From NCBI RefSeq assembly GCF_018326265.1, contig NZ_AP023360.1:3401501-3465500 (forward strand): a stretch of DNA of 64,000 nucleotides, in the 5' to 3' direction. Origin of the DNA: Catellatospora sp. IY07-71. GTDB taxonomy: Bacteria > Actinomycetota > Actinomycetes > Mycobacteriales > Micromonosporaceae. Position numbers and translations under genes: made by a program. Position 1 is the first letter of the stretch. The number at the start of each line of letters is the position of its first letter. Shown piece after piece: positions 55,587 to 64,000 of the stretch. The notes beneath the pieces were generated by a model that had not been told where the DNA came from, ran no database searches, and saw only the letters and a list, made by a program, of their open reading frames with translations.

Positions 55587-56264
55587 TTTCACGCTCCACC
55601 GATCCTCAACGATGACTGAGGGGCTCACAACGTTTTCCTGCGGGACCTGCTGCAGAGCAACGTTTTATGCCTTGTCATCGATGCGCTAGATCAACGGAAT
55701 TCGGACACGTCAACCCCCACGCGTAATGGCGGCGTGGACAGTGATGCAACCTGCCCGGCTGATCAGCGGCAGGTCAGCCGCGATGGCCAGGCGTTCCGTA
55801 GGGGGCAGTTTCGGGTTGTGTCCCGCCCCAGGCTCGAACGTGCGCACCGTAGCGGGCACCCGCTTGTCATGACCTGATCCGCCACGTCACTGACAGGATT
55901 ACAAGGTCATCTGTCGTCCTCATGTTCGGCGGGACCTGGCAGCGGGTCGATCCAGGCGGCCAACGCGCGCCGGGACGTCATCCCGAACCCATGCCACTGA
56001 TCAATGCCCCGAAGAGTGACCAAGTGGAATATCGGTTGATAAGTGGGGGAGACTCCGCCTCCCGGGCCGGTGCCGATCGCATGAGAGTGACATTTTCGGT
56101 GGCCGTGACGGTCTTGGAAGACAGATGAGCACGCGACTCGGTCCCGACCGTCGCGCCGAGGCACCGCCTGCCGCCGCTACCGCGCCTGCCAGGCCGGACG
56201 GCGGGACGCCGGTGGCAGAGTTCGTGCCCATTCCGGTTCTGTTCATCGACCCCGGAGACGATCC
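55587..56264. other. Gap with one possible small gene
   Basis: Most of the stretch shows no gene. A 58-codon frame at 56125-56301 (MSTRLGPDRRAEAPPAAATA ...) has GGAAG 4 nt before its ATG and overlaps the start of the next gene, so it might be a coupled leader peptide gene; I do not recognise it. The sequence is less GC-rich than the flanks. Confidence 0.35.
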
Positions 56265-56738
56265 ATGCTCAGTACAGCCCTGGCGAAGCTGCTCACGGTG
56301 AAGGCCGCGTCAGTCGCGGTCGTCGCGGTGGGCGGCGGCGTCGCCCTGGCCGCCACGACCGGCGTGCTGCCCAACCCGCTCGGCAGCCCGTCGGACAAGC
56401 CATCGGCAAGCCACAGCCCCAAGCCCGACCACAGCACCGGCGCCAAGGGCTCGCCCTCGCCGAACCTCGAAGGCCTGTGCAAGGCGTATGACGCCAAGCC
56501 CGATGGCGAGCGAGGCAAGGCCCTGCAGAGCCCGGCGTTCCAGGCGCTCATCACCGCGGCGGGGGGTCAGGACAAGGTCGCTGATTTCTGCATGACCGTG
56601 CTGCCCACCGCCAAGCCGACCGGCAAGCCCGCCACGCCGGGCAGCAAGCCCAGCACGCTGCCCAGTCGCGGCGTGCCCTCGGCGAAACCGACCGACCACC
56701 CTGGCGGCGGTCCGGCCGCCACCCCGTCGCACAAGTGA
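56265..56738 (+). CDS. Small secreted or membrane-anchored protein
   Basis: The product has 157 residues. An N-terminal hydrophobic helix (VKAASVAVVAVGGGVALAAT) acts as signal or anchor. A Ser/Pro/Lys-rich linker leads to a small helical segment (LEGLCKAYDAKPDGERGKAL ... QDKVADFCMTVLP) with two cysteines, then a Pro/Thr/Lys-rich tail. Similar proteins in actinobacteria follow sigma-factor genes; none is present here. CGGAG lies 8 nt before the ATG. Confidence 0.7.
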   Translation: MLSTALAKLLTVKAASVAVVAVGGGVALAATTGVLPNPLGSPSDKPSASHSPKPDHSTGAKGSPSPNLEGLCKAYDAKPDGERGKALQSPAFQALITAAGGQDKVADFCMTVLPTAKPTGKPATPGSKPSTLPSRGVPSAKPTDHPGGGPAATPSHK

Positions 56739-56965
56739 CGGCGTATCACTGATATCGCCCACGGGATCGGCGGTGACAGGCCTTCGCGTCTCGCAGGCGA
56801 TTTTCCCGGCCGGCTTCTTCCCTCCGCCGGCCGCGGCACCCTCGGCCTGACCCCCCACGGCCGAGGGAGTGGCCGCACGAGCGACGGCCCCCCGACGTCG
56901 CTCGTGCGGCATCACCCGCCCGATGCGAGTCCCGGCGACCACGCCAATGGGGCCAGCCGGACCTA

Positions 56966-57290
56966 CAGGCCGGGTTCGAGCAGGTCGGCCAGCGGCCGCA
57001 GCACCCGCGGGTCGAGCTCGCCACGCACGGCCGTGACCTGGTCGAGGGCAGCCAGGGCGGATGCCGGCGCGCTGACAGATCGTGGCGTGGGCCAGCGCGC
57101 TGGCTCGACTGGCGTGAACTGGTCCCAGAACCACTGCATGGCGTCGCGGCGCAGGAAGTAGCCCTCGGCGAACTGCTGGTACGAACCGGTGTCGAAGCTC
57201 GCGTCCGTGACCGGGCAGAACAGCACCTGCCCGGCGAGGGGAACGTCGCCATTCTGCTTGGCGGTCAGGGCTGCCCGGCGATGAGCTGTT
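56966..57290 (-). pseudogene. Alpha/beta-hydrolase (HSL-like) gene relic
   Basis: The frame encodes GDVPLAGQVLFCPVTDASFD, then TGSYQQFAEGYFLRRDAMQW and FWDQFTP, the region after the nucleophile elbow in hormone-sensitive-lipase-type esterases. The GDSAGG motif and the catalytic Asp/His parts are missing or unrecognisable. Confidence 0.6.
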
Positions 57291-57675
57291 CGAGTCGTTA
57301 GCGTTCGTCGGGCAGCGAGTTGCCAGCCCACCTCACTCGGGATGCCCCGAGGCGAATTTCTGCTTGCAGCGACGGCGGAGTCGGCGTACTTGATGATCAA
57401 GCGGGCCAGTTCCCATCGTCCGCGTCGGGCCGGTCTTGGGTGATGTACTCGAAGGTCCGGCGCTGTCGTGAGCGGAAGCGGTTGGTCAGGGCAGGTGTCG
57501 CTGGCCCCAGGTCGGCGGTCATAGTCGGCCCCACCGATCACGGAAGGTGCGCCCAAGCGTGGCCGGTTCGGATTCTGGTCGCGTCGACGCTTGTCGTTGG
57601 ACGGTGCTGGGGGCCTCACTGATCGGGTCTCGGTGACATTTTCGTGGTGATCAGGTTCTTTCGTCGGTGTTCGGG

Positions 57676-58014
57676 TTAGAAGTTTCGCCATTCATCGAAC
57701 CATTTGTCGGAGATATCCGATGGGATTCCGGCTTGTTGGGCGAGGTCGGCGAACACATCGCCTGCTTCTTCGCGTCGGATGGTGTCCATGAGGAACTCTT
57801 CGCCGTCGAGGTCGTCGAGCCCGTTGATGAACGCGCGCAGGACGGGCTCGGCTGCGCTGATCGGGTCGGTGCCGTCTGGAATCGCTTTGATCGCGAGAAG
57901 CGTGGCGTCGTAGAGAGCGCAGGCCGCCGCGGCGTTGGGGGCTTGTTCGTCGATCCAGTTCCGGAACGGGTTGTCTGCGCTGGGGGCAGGAGTAGGGTTC
58001 ACGCCGGTCAACAT
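57676..58014 (-). CDS. Hypothetical cytoplasmic protein
   Basis: The product has 112 residues, acidic and helical (ADNPFRNWIDEQAPNAAAAC, RAFINGLDDLDGEEFLMDTI, GIPSDISDKWFDEWRNF). It has no signal peptide or membrane segment. Its size and acidity would suit an immunity or antidote protein, but no partner is present. It sits in a zone of gene relics. Confidence 0.55.
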   Translation of the reverse strand: MLTGVNPTPAPSADNPFRNWIDEQAPNAAAACALYDATLLAIKAIPDGTDPISAAEPVLRAFINGLDDLDGEEFLMDTIRREEAGDVFADLAQQAGIPSDISDKWFDEWRNF

Positions 58015-58053
58015 AGTCCGTGGCTTTGACTTCGCACTGCTGGTGTCGTGGGT

Positions 58054-58236
58054 TCAGGCGGTCATCTGGCTTCGGGTGCGGACGAGGCGGTAGGAGGCGG
58101 TGCCGGTCTGGATGATGTCGCCGCCGAAGGTGAGGCGGTCGACGATCGCGGCGCAGAGGCGCGGGTCGGTGAACGTCTTGGTCCAGCCGGAGAACGCTTC
58201 GTTGAAGGCGATCGCGTAGCGGTTAGTCAGAGCCAT
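58054..58236 (-). pseudogene. IS21 IstB-type ATPase, C-terminal relic
   Basis: ALTNRYAIAFNEAFSGWTKT and FTDPRLCAAIVDRLTFGGDI with TGTASYRL are the last part of IstB helper ATPases (sensor and arginine-finger region). The P-loop and Walker B parts are absent, and no istA is present. Confidence 0.7.
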
Positions 58237-58390
58237 TCGCCTGCCGATTCGCGCCGTAGTCGACGTTGTCGCCGAGTTGTGCGGCCATCCGGTCTCGGAT
58301 GCGGGCCGCCTGGGTCATCCGTGTGCGCTGTCCGATGATCGTCCAGGCGGCGGCCTCGTACGGGCTGTGGAACTGTACCGGCCGCAGGCG
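58223..58390 (-). pseudogene. DNA-3-methyladenine glycosylase (AlkA-like) fragment
   Basis: LRPVQFHSPYEAAAWTIIGQ and RTRMTQAARIRDRMAAQLGD match the helix-hairpin-helix entrance of AlkA-type glycosylases. The frame upstream is not glycosylase-like and the rest of the gene is missing; the IstB relic abuts its end. Confidence 0.6.
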
Positions 58391-58398
58391 GGGATCAC

Positions 58399-58620
58399 CT
58401 GCTCCGAAACCGCACCCGTGGCCGCGAGCTGCCCACCGGGCTGACCGAGGCCGGCCGCGCGTACCCCCACGTGGCCAGCGCGGCGGTACGCGATATCGAG
58501 AAGAAGATGTGCGCCGACCTGGCGGTCGCACAGCAACGTGTACTGCTTGACAGCCTTAAGGCATGCGTCCGCAATCTCACCGAGAGTCCCGAACGCGCTA
58601 GCGGGGGGACAGCCGGTTAG
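58399..58620 (+). pseudogene. MarR-family regulator, C-terminal relic
   Basis: The plus frame reads LPTGLTEAGRAYPHVASAAV, then RDIEKKMCADLAVAQQRVLL and DSLKACVRNLTES to TAG 58618. This is the wing end and the dimerisation helices of a MarR protein. The N-terminal HTH is missing, and the fragment overlaps the AlkA relic region. Confidence 0.6.
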
Positions 58621-58789
58621 GTCGTGTCCTGCATCCGGCGGAGTGGGCCAGGTGGGAGGAGGTGGGGCCTTCGACCTGATGGTGCCCGACGTTGCGAGGT
58701 GCATGGCGGGATCGCATGTGGGAGCGTTCCCAGCACAACCGAGGCTCGAAAGGTGGCTGATTTGGGGACCAATCATAATAATTGCTTAC

Positions 58790-59965
58790 ATGAAAATTCC
58801 GGGGGTGTTCGGTCGCGCGGGTCGGCGGCTGTTGGCCGCGGGTGCCGTGCTTGCCGTGACGACGGGCGCCCTCGCGGGCTGCACAAAATCCGACAAACAG
58901 GACGAAGTGCCACCCGTGCGGCTCGGTGCCCTACTCCCGCTGAGCGGATACTTCGCCCCGACCGGGCGGCCGATGGCCGACGCGTACAACATGGCGGTCA
59001 AGGAGGCCAACGAGGCGGGCGGAGTGCTGGGACGCCGGGTGGAGATCGTCTTCGGCGATGACGCCTGCGACCCGGGTGCGGCGGTGGCCAGCGCCAACGA
59101 GCTGGTCAGCAAGGACATCGTGGTCTCGGTGGGCGGTGGATGCAGCGTGGCGGCCGTACCGAGTCTCAAGATCTTCCGGGCGGCGGAGATACCGATGATC
59201 ATCCCGGCCGCCAACTCCACGGATCTGCTCGCTCCGGGGTACGACAGCGTCTTCCTGCTCGCCGGAACCACCAGGCTCGAGGCGAAACGGAGCGTCGAGG
59301 TGATGGGCAAGCTCGGCGTACGGCGGGTGGCCGTCGTGGATGACGGCACGAGCTTCTCCGACACCCTGGCGGCGGAGACGACCACGTTCGTCAAGGAGAT
59401 CGACAACGGGGCGACGCCCACCGGGCGACAGCGGGTCAGCCAGGGCGCGACGAGCTATCCCAGGGTCGTCGCGACCGTGCTCCAGCAGCGGGCGGACATG
59501 GTCTTCTACACCGGCTACTACGCCGAGGCCGCCAAGTTGATCCGGGACCTGCGCGCCGCTCACTACACCGGCACGATCCTGCTCGCTGACGCGGGAACGG
59601 ACCCGGCCCTGCTCAGCCAGATCACCCCCGCCGAGGCGGAGGGGCTCTACGGTCTTTCGCTGCCCGTGGCCCAGTTCATGCCGCAGGCGGCGGCGTGGGC
59701 CGCGAAGTATCGCGCCGCCTACGGCAGAGAACCCGGACCGTTCACCATGCAGGCGTACGACGCCGCCCGGCTCGCGATCAACGCGATCGGCCGCGCCGGC
59801 ACCCTGGACCGGGATGCCGTCCGGAAGGCGATCGCCGACACCAAGCCGGGCGACATCCAGCTCCTGTCCGGACCGTCCGAGTTCCAACGGGACGGTACGC
59901 AGGTGAACCCGACCTTCCTGCTGCTGCGGGCCCAACACGGAGCGTTCGTCCTGTCGGACTTGTAG
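58790..59965 (+). CDS. Solute-binding lipoprotein, branched-chain amino acid (LIV) type
   Basis: The 391-residue product has a lipobox LAGC at residues 28-31 after a basic signal (RAGRRLLAAGAVLAVTTGA). The periplasmic-binding type 6 fold is seen in VRLGALLPLSGYFAPTGRPM, GRRVEIVFGDDACDPGAAVA and FYTGYYAEAAKLIRDLRAAH. No permease or ATPase genes are adjacent, so it is an orphan receptor or works with a distant ABC transporter. The ribosome site before ATG 58790 is weak. Confidence 0.88.
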   Translation: MKIPGVFGRAGRRLLAAGAVLAVTTGALAGCTKSDKQDEVPPVRLGALLPLSGYFAPTGRPMADAYNMAVKEANEAGGVLGRRVEIVFGDDACDPGAAVASANELVSKDIVVSVGGGCSVAAVPSLKIFRAAEIPMIIPAANSTDLLAPGYDSVFLLAGTTRLEAKRSVEVMGKLGVRRVAVVDDGTSFSDTLAAETTTFVKEIDNGATPTGRQRVSQGATSYPRVVATVLQQRADMVFYTGYYAEAAKLIRDLRAAHYTGTILLADAGTDPALLSQITPAEAEGLYGLSLPVAQFMPQAAAWAAKYRAAYGREPGPFTMQAYDAARLAINAIGRAGTLDRDAVRKAIADTKPGDIQLLSGPSEFQRDGTQVNPTFLLLRAQHGAFVLSDL

Positions 59966-60133
59966 GGGCTCGATATGCCGATGCGGCATTGACCAGCGGC
60001 GACGCGGCGGGTCGGGTCGGGTCGCGTCACGAGTTGGCGGTCCTGGGCAGGCCGAGTCCTGGGCTCGCTTGTCTGAGCGTGTCAAAGACCGCTTCGATCC
60101 CATCGGCAAGGAACAGGTGGAGTGCGGTCACGG

Positions 60134-60164
60134 CTGGGCCGGCGGGGGTGGCCCGCCGGCCCAG
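60134..60164. terminator. Bidirectional terminator
   Basis: A perfect 13-bp stem (CTGGGCCGGCGGG and complement, 5-nt loop) lies between the convergent solute-binding gene and the secreted propeller gene, 7 nt after the stop of the latter. Confidence 0.7.
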
Positions 60165-60171
60165 ACTCTGC

Positions 60172-61275
60172 CTAGGCGGCCATGGGGATGCCGTGGTCGC
60201 TGGCGTTCCAGGCCGGCCCGGTGCCGTTGCCGCTCAGCCACAGCTCCCACAGCGTGCCCGTGGTACCGCGGCCGTACACCCGCAGCGCGCCGACCGAGAC
60301 GATGGCGGCCGGGTCGCCGGTGAACACCGCGCCGTACGGGTTGCCTGTCGCCCAGGCACAGGCCGAGCAGGCCAGGCTGTCCTCGCGGAGGGCGTTGCCG
60401 GGGAACCGGGAGTACACCCGCAGCGTGCCCGACGCGAGCACCGCGGCCGGTTTGCCGATCATCGAGCCGCCGGCGTGGTCGGCTGCGGACCAGGGGCCGG
60501 CCACATTGCTCAGCCACAGCTCCTTGAGCGTGCCGGTGGTGCTGCGGCCGAACACCCGGAGCGCGCCGAGCGCCGCGATCGCGGTCACGTCGCTGGTGAA
60601 GTATGCGCCGGCCGGCGAGCCGATGCTCCACGGCCCCGCAGTGCTCGGCAGCACGTCCTCGCGGAGCAGATTGTTCGTGTACCGGCTGTACACCCGCAGT
60701 TTGCCCCAGCCGTCGACCACCGCCGACGGGTTGCCGATGATGGCCGCGCCGCCGTGGCCGGCGTGGTGCCAGGCGTTGTCCGAGCCGATCCAGGCCTCTA
60801 TCAGCGCCCCGGCGGAAGTGCGGCCGAACACCCGCGTCGTGCCGTAGTGGATCGCGGCGAAGTCGCTGGCGAACACCAGGCCGGGAATCGGCGTGCCGAC
60901 GCTCCAGCTTCCGCTGGCGCCCAGCGTGTCCTCCCGCATCTGGCCGTTCTCGTACCGGGAGTAGACCCGCAGCCCGGTCGGGGTCACCACCGCGGTCGGT
61001 TCGCCGATGATGTCTGCGCCGCCGTGGTCGGCGGTGTGCCAGCCGCCGCTGTCCAGCCAGCGTTCCATCAGCCGGCCGGTGGGGCTGCGGAAGAAGACCC
61101 GGGCCACGCCGTAGGTGACGGGTTCCGCGTCGGCCGTGGTCTGTGGGGGCACCATCTTCTGGCCGATGTGGACCGCGGCTGGCGCGGCATTGGCCGGACC
61201 CGCGAACCCGATCGCGCACACCGCGGTGGCGAGTCCGACGGCGAGCCGGCCGAGCGCCGACGTTCGAGTGTTCAT
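60172..61275 (-). CDS. Secreted beta-propeller (lectin-like) protein
   Basis: The product has 367 residues with a signal peptide (LAVGLATAVCAIGFAGPANA). About seven repeats of some 46 residues are seen, alternating LRVYSRYENGQMREDTL and RVFGRTSAGALIEAWIG with HGGADIIGEPTAVV and TSDVTAIAALG. The layout resembles PLL-type carbohydrate-binding propellers. It may be a secreted lectin. GGAGG lies 4 nt before the ATG at 61275. It is divergent from the SARP/MalT-type regulator gene, a possible control relationship. Confidence 0.75.
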   Translation of the reverse strand: MNTRTSALGRLAVGLATAVCAIGFAGPANAAPAAVHIGQKMVPPQTTADAEPVTYGVARVFFRSPTGRLMERWLDSGGWHTADHGGADIIGEPTAVVTPTGLRVYSRYENGQMREDTLGASGSWSVGTPIPGLVFASDFAAIHYGTTRVFGRTSAGALIEAWIGSDNAWHHAGHGGAAIIGNPSAVVDGWGKLRVYSRYTNNLLREDVLPSTAGPWSIGSPAGAYFTSDVTAIAALGALRVFGRSTTGTLKELWLSNVAGPWSAADHAGGSMIGKPAAVLASGTLRVYSRFPGNALREDSLACSACAWATGNPYGAVFTGDPAAIVSVGALRVYGRGTTGTLWELWLSGNGTGPAWNASDHGIPMAA

Positions 61276-61379
61276 TGTTCCTCCGTATCGTGATGGCGAC
61301 TGTTGCCTTCCTCAGCATCCGGCGAGCCGTCACGGTGGGATCACTCTTCTTTCAGGGTCGGCCCACCGGGGGGCAAGTG

Positions 61380-64000
61380 ATGCTGACTGGTCGACTTACC
61401 GTGGTGCTGGCGGCGGCCGGCTATGGCAAGACGACGGCGGTCCGGTCCTGGCTCGGCGATGCCGAGCACACCTGGCTGGGTCCATCGACATGGGATGATC
61501 AAGCGTCGACGGCACCGGTCGTCGTGATCGACGATCTGCACCTCGCGGCTGAACTGCCCGCGCTGCGCCCGCCACCGACTGCCCGGCTGGTGCTGCTGAC
61601 CCGCCAGCCGCCCACGCCGGGGATCCTGCGGTGGGCCGGTGGCGTTCCGGTCGAGGTCGGGCCGGGTAGGCTCGCCCTGTCAAGGCAGCGCACGATCCGG
61701 CTGCTTCACCAGCGGCACGGCATCGCCGAGCCGGAGGCCACGCACGTGCACCAGCTGACGGCCGGCTGGCCGGCCCTGGTGCTGCTGGCCGGTGCGGCGC
61801 TGGCTGGCAGCCGCGTCGGACCCGATCAGCTGGCCATGCCCGGCAACCCCATCGCGGAGTACGTCGACACCGAAGTGCTGGCTCCCTTGTCGACGGTCGC
61901 CCGGCGCCTGGTGGCGGACTGCGCCCGAATCGAGGCAGTCTCCCCCGCGATGGCCCGCGAGCTGGGCCACCGCGACGCCGAGCGGACCCTGGCCTGGCTG
62001 GCGCGGCTCGGCCTGGTCGTTCCGACCACACCGGACCACCAGTGGTACCGGCTGGTGCCGCTGCTCGCCGCCGTGGTCCGCGCCCAGTACCCCGCCCGGC
62101 CGCGGGTGCTCCGGGCAGCCGCCGACTGGCATGTCCGGCATGGCCGGTCCGCCGAAGCCCTGCGCCTGCATCTGGCCGCCGAGGACCCCGACAGCTGCGC
62201 GGCGCTGCTCAGCGGGTCCGGCAGTGCGTTGCTCGCAGGCGGGGCAGCCGTGGACGTCGCCGCCGCGATCCGGTCCCTGCCCGCCGGCCACCGCGACGAA
62301 CGGCTCACCCTGCTGCTCGGCGAGGCGCTGGCGATCACCGGTGACACCGCTGCCGCCGTGGACACGTACGCGACGCTCGACGACGGCTCCGAGGAGCTGC
62401 CTGCCGGGCTCGCGTGGCGGTACGGCGCCGCACTGTACTACGCGGGCACCGCTGGCGACGCCCTGGTCATTCTCCGCCGCGGCCGGCTCACCGGCGCCGA
62501 TTCGGCCGACGAGGCGCAACTGCTGGCCTGGACCGCGGCGGCACACTGGCTGGCCGGGGACGCCACCGCGAGCCGGGCGGCCGCGCACCGCGCGCATCGG
62601 ACGGCTGAGGCGACGGGGGATCCCCGGGCCCGCTCGGCGGCGTACGTGGCGCTGGCTCTGGTGGCCAATCTCGACGGCGACCAGGCGGCCCTGCACAACC
62701 ACTACGAGCGGGCCCTCGCTCTGGCCGAGGCCGCCGGTGACGTGGTGCAGGCGATCCGGATCCGGACGAACCTGGCCGTCGCGCTGGAACGCGAGGCCCG
62801 GTACGCCGATGCGCTCGCGGTGCTGACCCCGGCGGTGACCGCCGCCGACCGGATCGGGCACACCGCCATCCTGGCCCTCGGGCTCGGTAACCAGGCCAGC
62901 CTGCTGTCCCAGCTCGGCAGGCTGGACGAGGCGGTCGCGACGTATGAGCGCTGTGTGGCCGCGTACCAGAAAATCGGTTCCAGGAAGGTCTCCTACCCGC
63001 TGTCGGGGCTCGGCATCCTGTATCGGCTGCGGGGCCGGACCAGCCAGGCGCTGGCCGCCTTCGAGGAAGCTGCCCGCATCGCGGCCGAGGACGAGAACCG
63101 GCTGGGCCTGATCCCGGCCCTGGCCGGCCTGGCCCGGACCCTCGCCGCCGAAGACCCCGACCGGGCAGCCGGACACGCCGCCCGGGCGCTGGAGCTCGCC
63201 ACCGGCCCGCTGCTCTGTCCGGCCCAGCTCGCGCACGGCTGGGTGGCGCTCGCCGCCGGCGATGTCGCCACCGCTGTCGACTGGGCCCAGAGCGCGGCTG
63301 CGGCCGCCCGGGCACACCGCGACGCCGGCGGCCTCGCCGAGGCCCTGGAACTGCGCGGCGCGGCCAGCACCGACCCGCGCGAGGCCCGCCAGGCGTACTG
63401 CGAGGCGCTGGCCATCCACCGCGACGCCGGCGCCGAGGTCTACGCGGACCTGGTCCGGGTCGCGCTCGGCCGGCTGCCCGGCGCGGCAGCCGACGAGCAG
63501 TCGCAGGCCCGCCTCGCCACCGGCCGGCTCACCGAACTGCACGTGGTCGTGCCGGATGCGGACGGTCCGGTGGTGCAGATCCAGGTGATGGGCCAGTTCC
63601 GAGTGCTGGTCGACGGCGAGCCGGTGCCGGCCGCGAGCTGGCAGTCCCGCAAGGCCCGCGACCTGCTCCGGATCCTGATCACCCGCCGCGGGCGCCCGAC
63701 GTCCCGGGAGGAACTCACCGAACTGCTCTGGGAACCCACCCCGGACGAGGCCGACAAGGTCGGCCACCGGCTGGCCGCACTGCTGTCCATCCTCCGCGGC
63801 GTGCTCGACCCGGGCCGGCGGGCCGCCACCGACCACTTCATCACCGCCGACGCCAGCAACCTCGCACTCAACCTCGACCGGCTGGTGATCGACGTGGAGG
63901 CCTTCCTCGACGACGCCCGGCACGGCCTGCGCCTGCACGCCCGCGGGGCATCCGACCAGGCCGGCCCACTGCTGCGGGCCGCCGAGGCCGGCTACGCCGA
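61380..64000 (+). CDS. MalT-like ATPase regulator with C-terminal SARP/BTAD-type domain (cut by window end)
   Basis: The frame is open for about 873 residues and runs off the window. It starts MLTGRLTVVLAAAGYGKTTA, a MalT/STAND-type Walker A, with VVVIDDLHLAAELPAL as Walker B. A winged helix (DHQWYRLVPLLAAVVRAQ) and about 350 residues of TPR-like helices (DEAVATYERCVAAYQKIGSR) follow. Near residue 730 a second output module begins: VQIQVMGQFRVLVDGEPVPA, WQSRKARDLLRILITRRGRP and EELTELLWEPTPDEA, the OmpR-type wing of SARP regulators, then a BTAD-like start. It probably controls nearby genes. GTG 61377 or 61335 are alternative starts. Confidence 0.8.
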   Translation, partial: MLTGRLTVVLAAAGYGKTTAVRSWLGDAEHTWLGPSTWDDQASTAPVVVIDDLHLAAELPALRPPPTARLVLLTRQPPTPGILRWAGGVPVEVGPGRLALSRQRTIRLLHQRHGIAEPEATHVHQLTAGWPALVLLAGAALAGSRVGPDQLAMPGNPIAEYVDTEVLAPLSTVARRLVADCARIEAVSPAMARELGHRDAERTLAWLARLGLVVPTTPDHQWYRLVPLLAAVVRAQYPARPRVLRAAADWHVRHGRSAEALRLHLAAEDPDSCAALLSGSGSALLAGGAAVDVAAAIRSLPAGHRDERLTLLLGEALAITGDTAAAVDTYATLDDGSEELPAGLAWRYGAALYYAGTAGDALVILRRGRLTGADSADEAQLLAWTAAAHWLAGDATASRAAAHRAHRTAEATGDPRARSAAYVALALVANLDGDQAALHNHYERALALAEAAGDVVQAIRIRTNLAVALEREARYADALAVLTPAVTAADRIGHTAILALGLGNQASLLSQLGRLDEAVATYERCVAAYQKIGSRKVSYPLSGLGILYRLRGRTSQALAAFEEAARIAAEDENRLGLIPALAGLARTLAAEDPDRAAGHAARALELATGPLLCPAQLAHGWVALAAGDVATAVDWAQSAAAAARAHRDAGGLAEALELRGAASTDPREARQAYCEALAIHRDAGAEVYADLVRVALGRLPGAAADEQSQARLATGRLTELHVVVPDADGPVVQIQVMGQFRVLVDGEPVPAASWQSRKARDLLRILITRRGRPTSREELTELLWEPTPDEADKVGHRLAALLSILRGVLDPGRRAATDHFITADASNLALNLDRLVIDVEAFLDDARHGLRLHARGASDQAGPLLRAAEAGYA

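Noticed and set aside
61680-63938. A 752-codon minus-strand open frame at the window end
   Set aside because: It is antisense to the MalT/SARP-type gene, which has clear motifs and runs off the window without a stop. The antisense peptide has no recognisable domain.

Overview
The window is a GC-rich actinobacterial chromosome segment. GTG and TTG starts are frequent, overlaps of the ATGA type are common, and there are many perfect GC-rich hairpins between convergent genes. The gene mix suggests the family Micromonosporaceae: GPP34 proteins, a MoxR/DUF58/transglutaminase cluster with secreted FN3 proteins, a ricin-type GH16 glucanase, SARP-type regulators and several two-gene regulator/transporter units. 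The genus cannot be fixed from sequence alone.

Layout. 1-7683 (minus): a probable operon for a TPR/proline-rich membrane protein, an FN3-repeat anchored protein, a MoxR ATPase, a DUF58 protein and a TgpA-like transglutaminase cut by the window start. 7742-8084: a palindromic dispersed repeat and a mini Smr protein. 8299-18410: a secreted M14 carboxypeptidase, then an amine/amide module bounded by two GPP34 genes (two APC permeases, GNAT, fatty acid hydroxylase-type protein, GntR-FCD regulator with a visible operator, XRE regulator, acetamidase/formamidase). 18456-22991: a mobile hotspot. An IS4-family element sits inside a hairpin element. Next comes a VOC gene fragment, and then an IS3-family element that splits a PIN-domain gene. 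23034-28984: TetR/DHA2 exporter pair, another TetR, CPA1-type antiporter and an FN3 protein. 29279-31148: a lone TnpB RNA-guided nuclease gene beside a broken phosphorylase-family gene. 31211-37900: a FAD oxidoreductase/Rieske oxygenase/VOC unit, a WD40-like protein and hypothetical genes. 38101-41266: a NarL-type two-component system divergent from two membrane proteins. 41338-47524: GNAT, VOC and TipA-type MerR genes, a secreted protein and a GH2 beta-galactosidase. 47562-49865: a second copy of the dispersed palindrome, a P-loop kinase, tRNA-Leu(GAG), a serine-recombinase remnant and a frameshifted AraC gene. 49959-55543: GH16 glucanase with a LacI-type operator, HxlR regulator/acyl-CoA dehydrogenase pair and a secreted serine protease. 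56265-58620: a small secreted or anchored protein, then a field of gene relics (alpha/beta hydrolase, IstB, AlkA, MarR). 58790-64000: an orphan lipoprotein solute-binding protein, a secreted propeller/lectin-like protein and a large MalT-like ATPase with a C-terminal SARP-type output domain, cut by the window end.

No complete new defence or biosynthetic system is visible. The strongest items for follow-up are: the 69-bp palindromic repeat in two inverted copies; the IS4 element lodged in a hairpin and carrying its own start-codon-masking stem; the PIN gene that can be restored exactly by removing the IS3 element; the lone TnpB; and several operators readable directly from sequence (GntR, MerR 19-bp spacer, LacI-type, TetR-type and an 18-bp direct repeat beside the two-component system).
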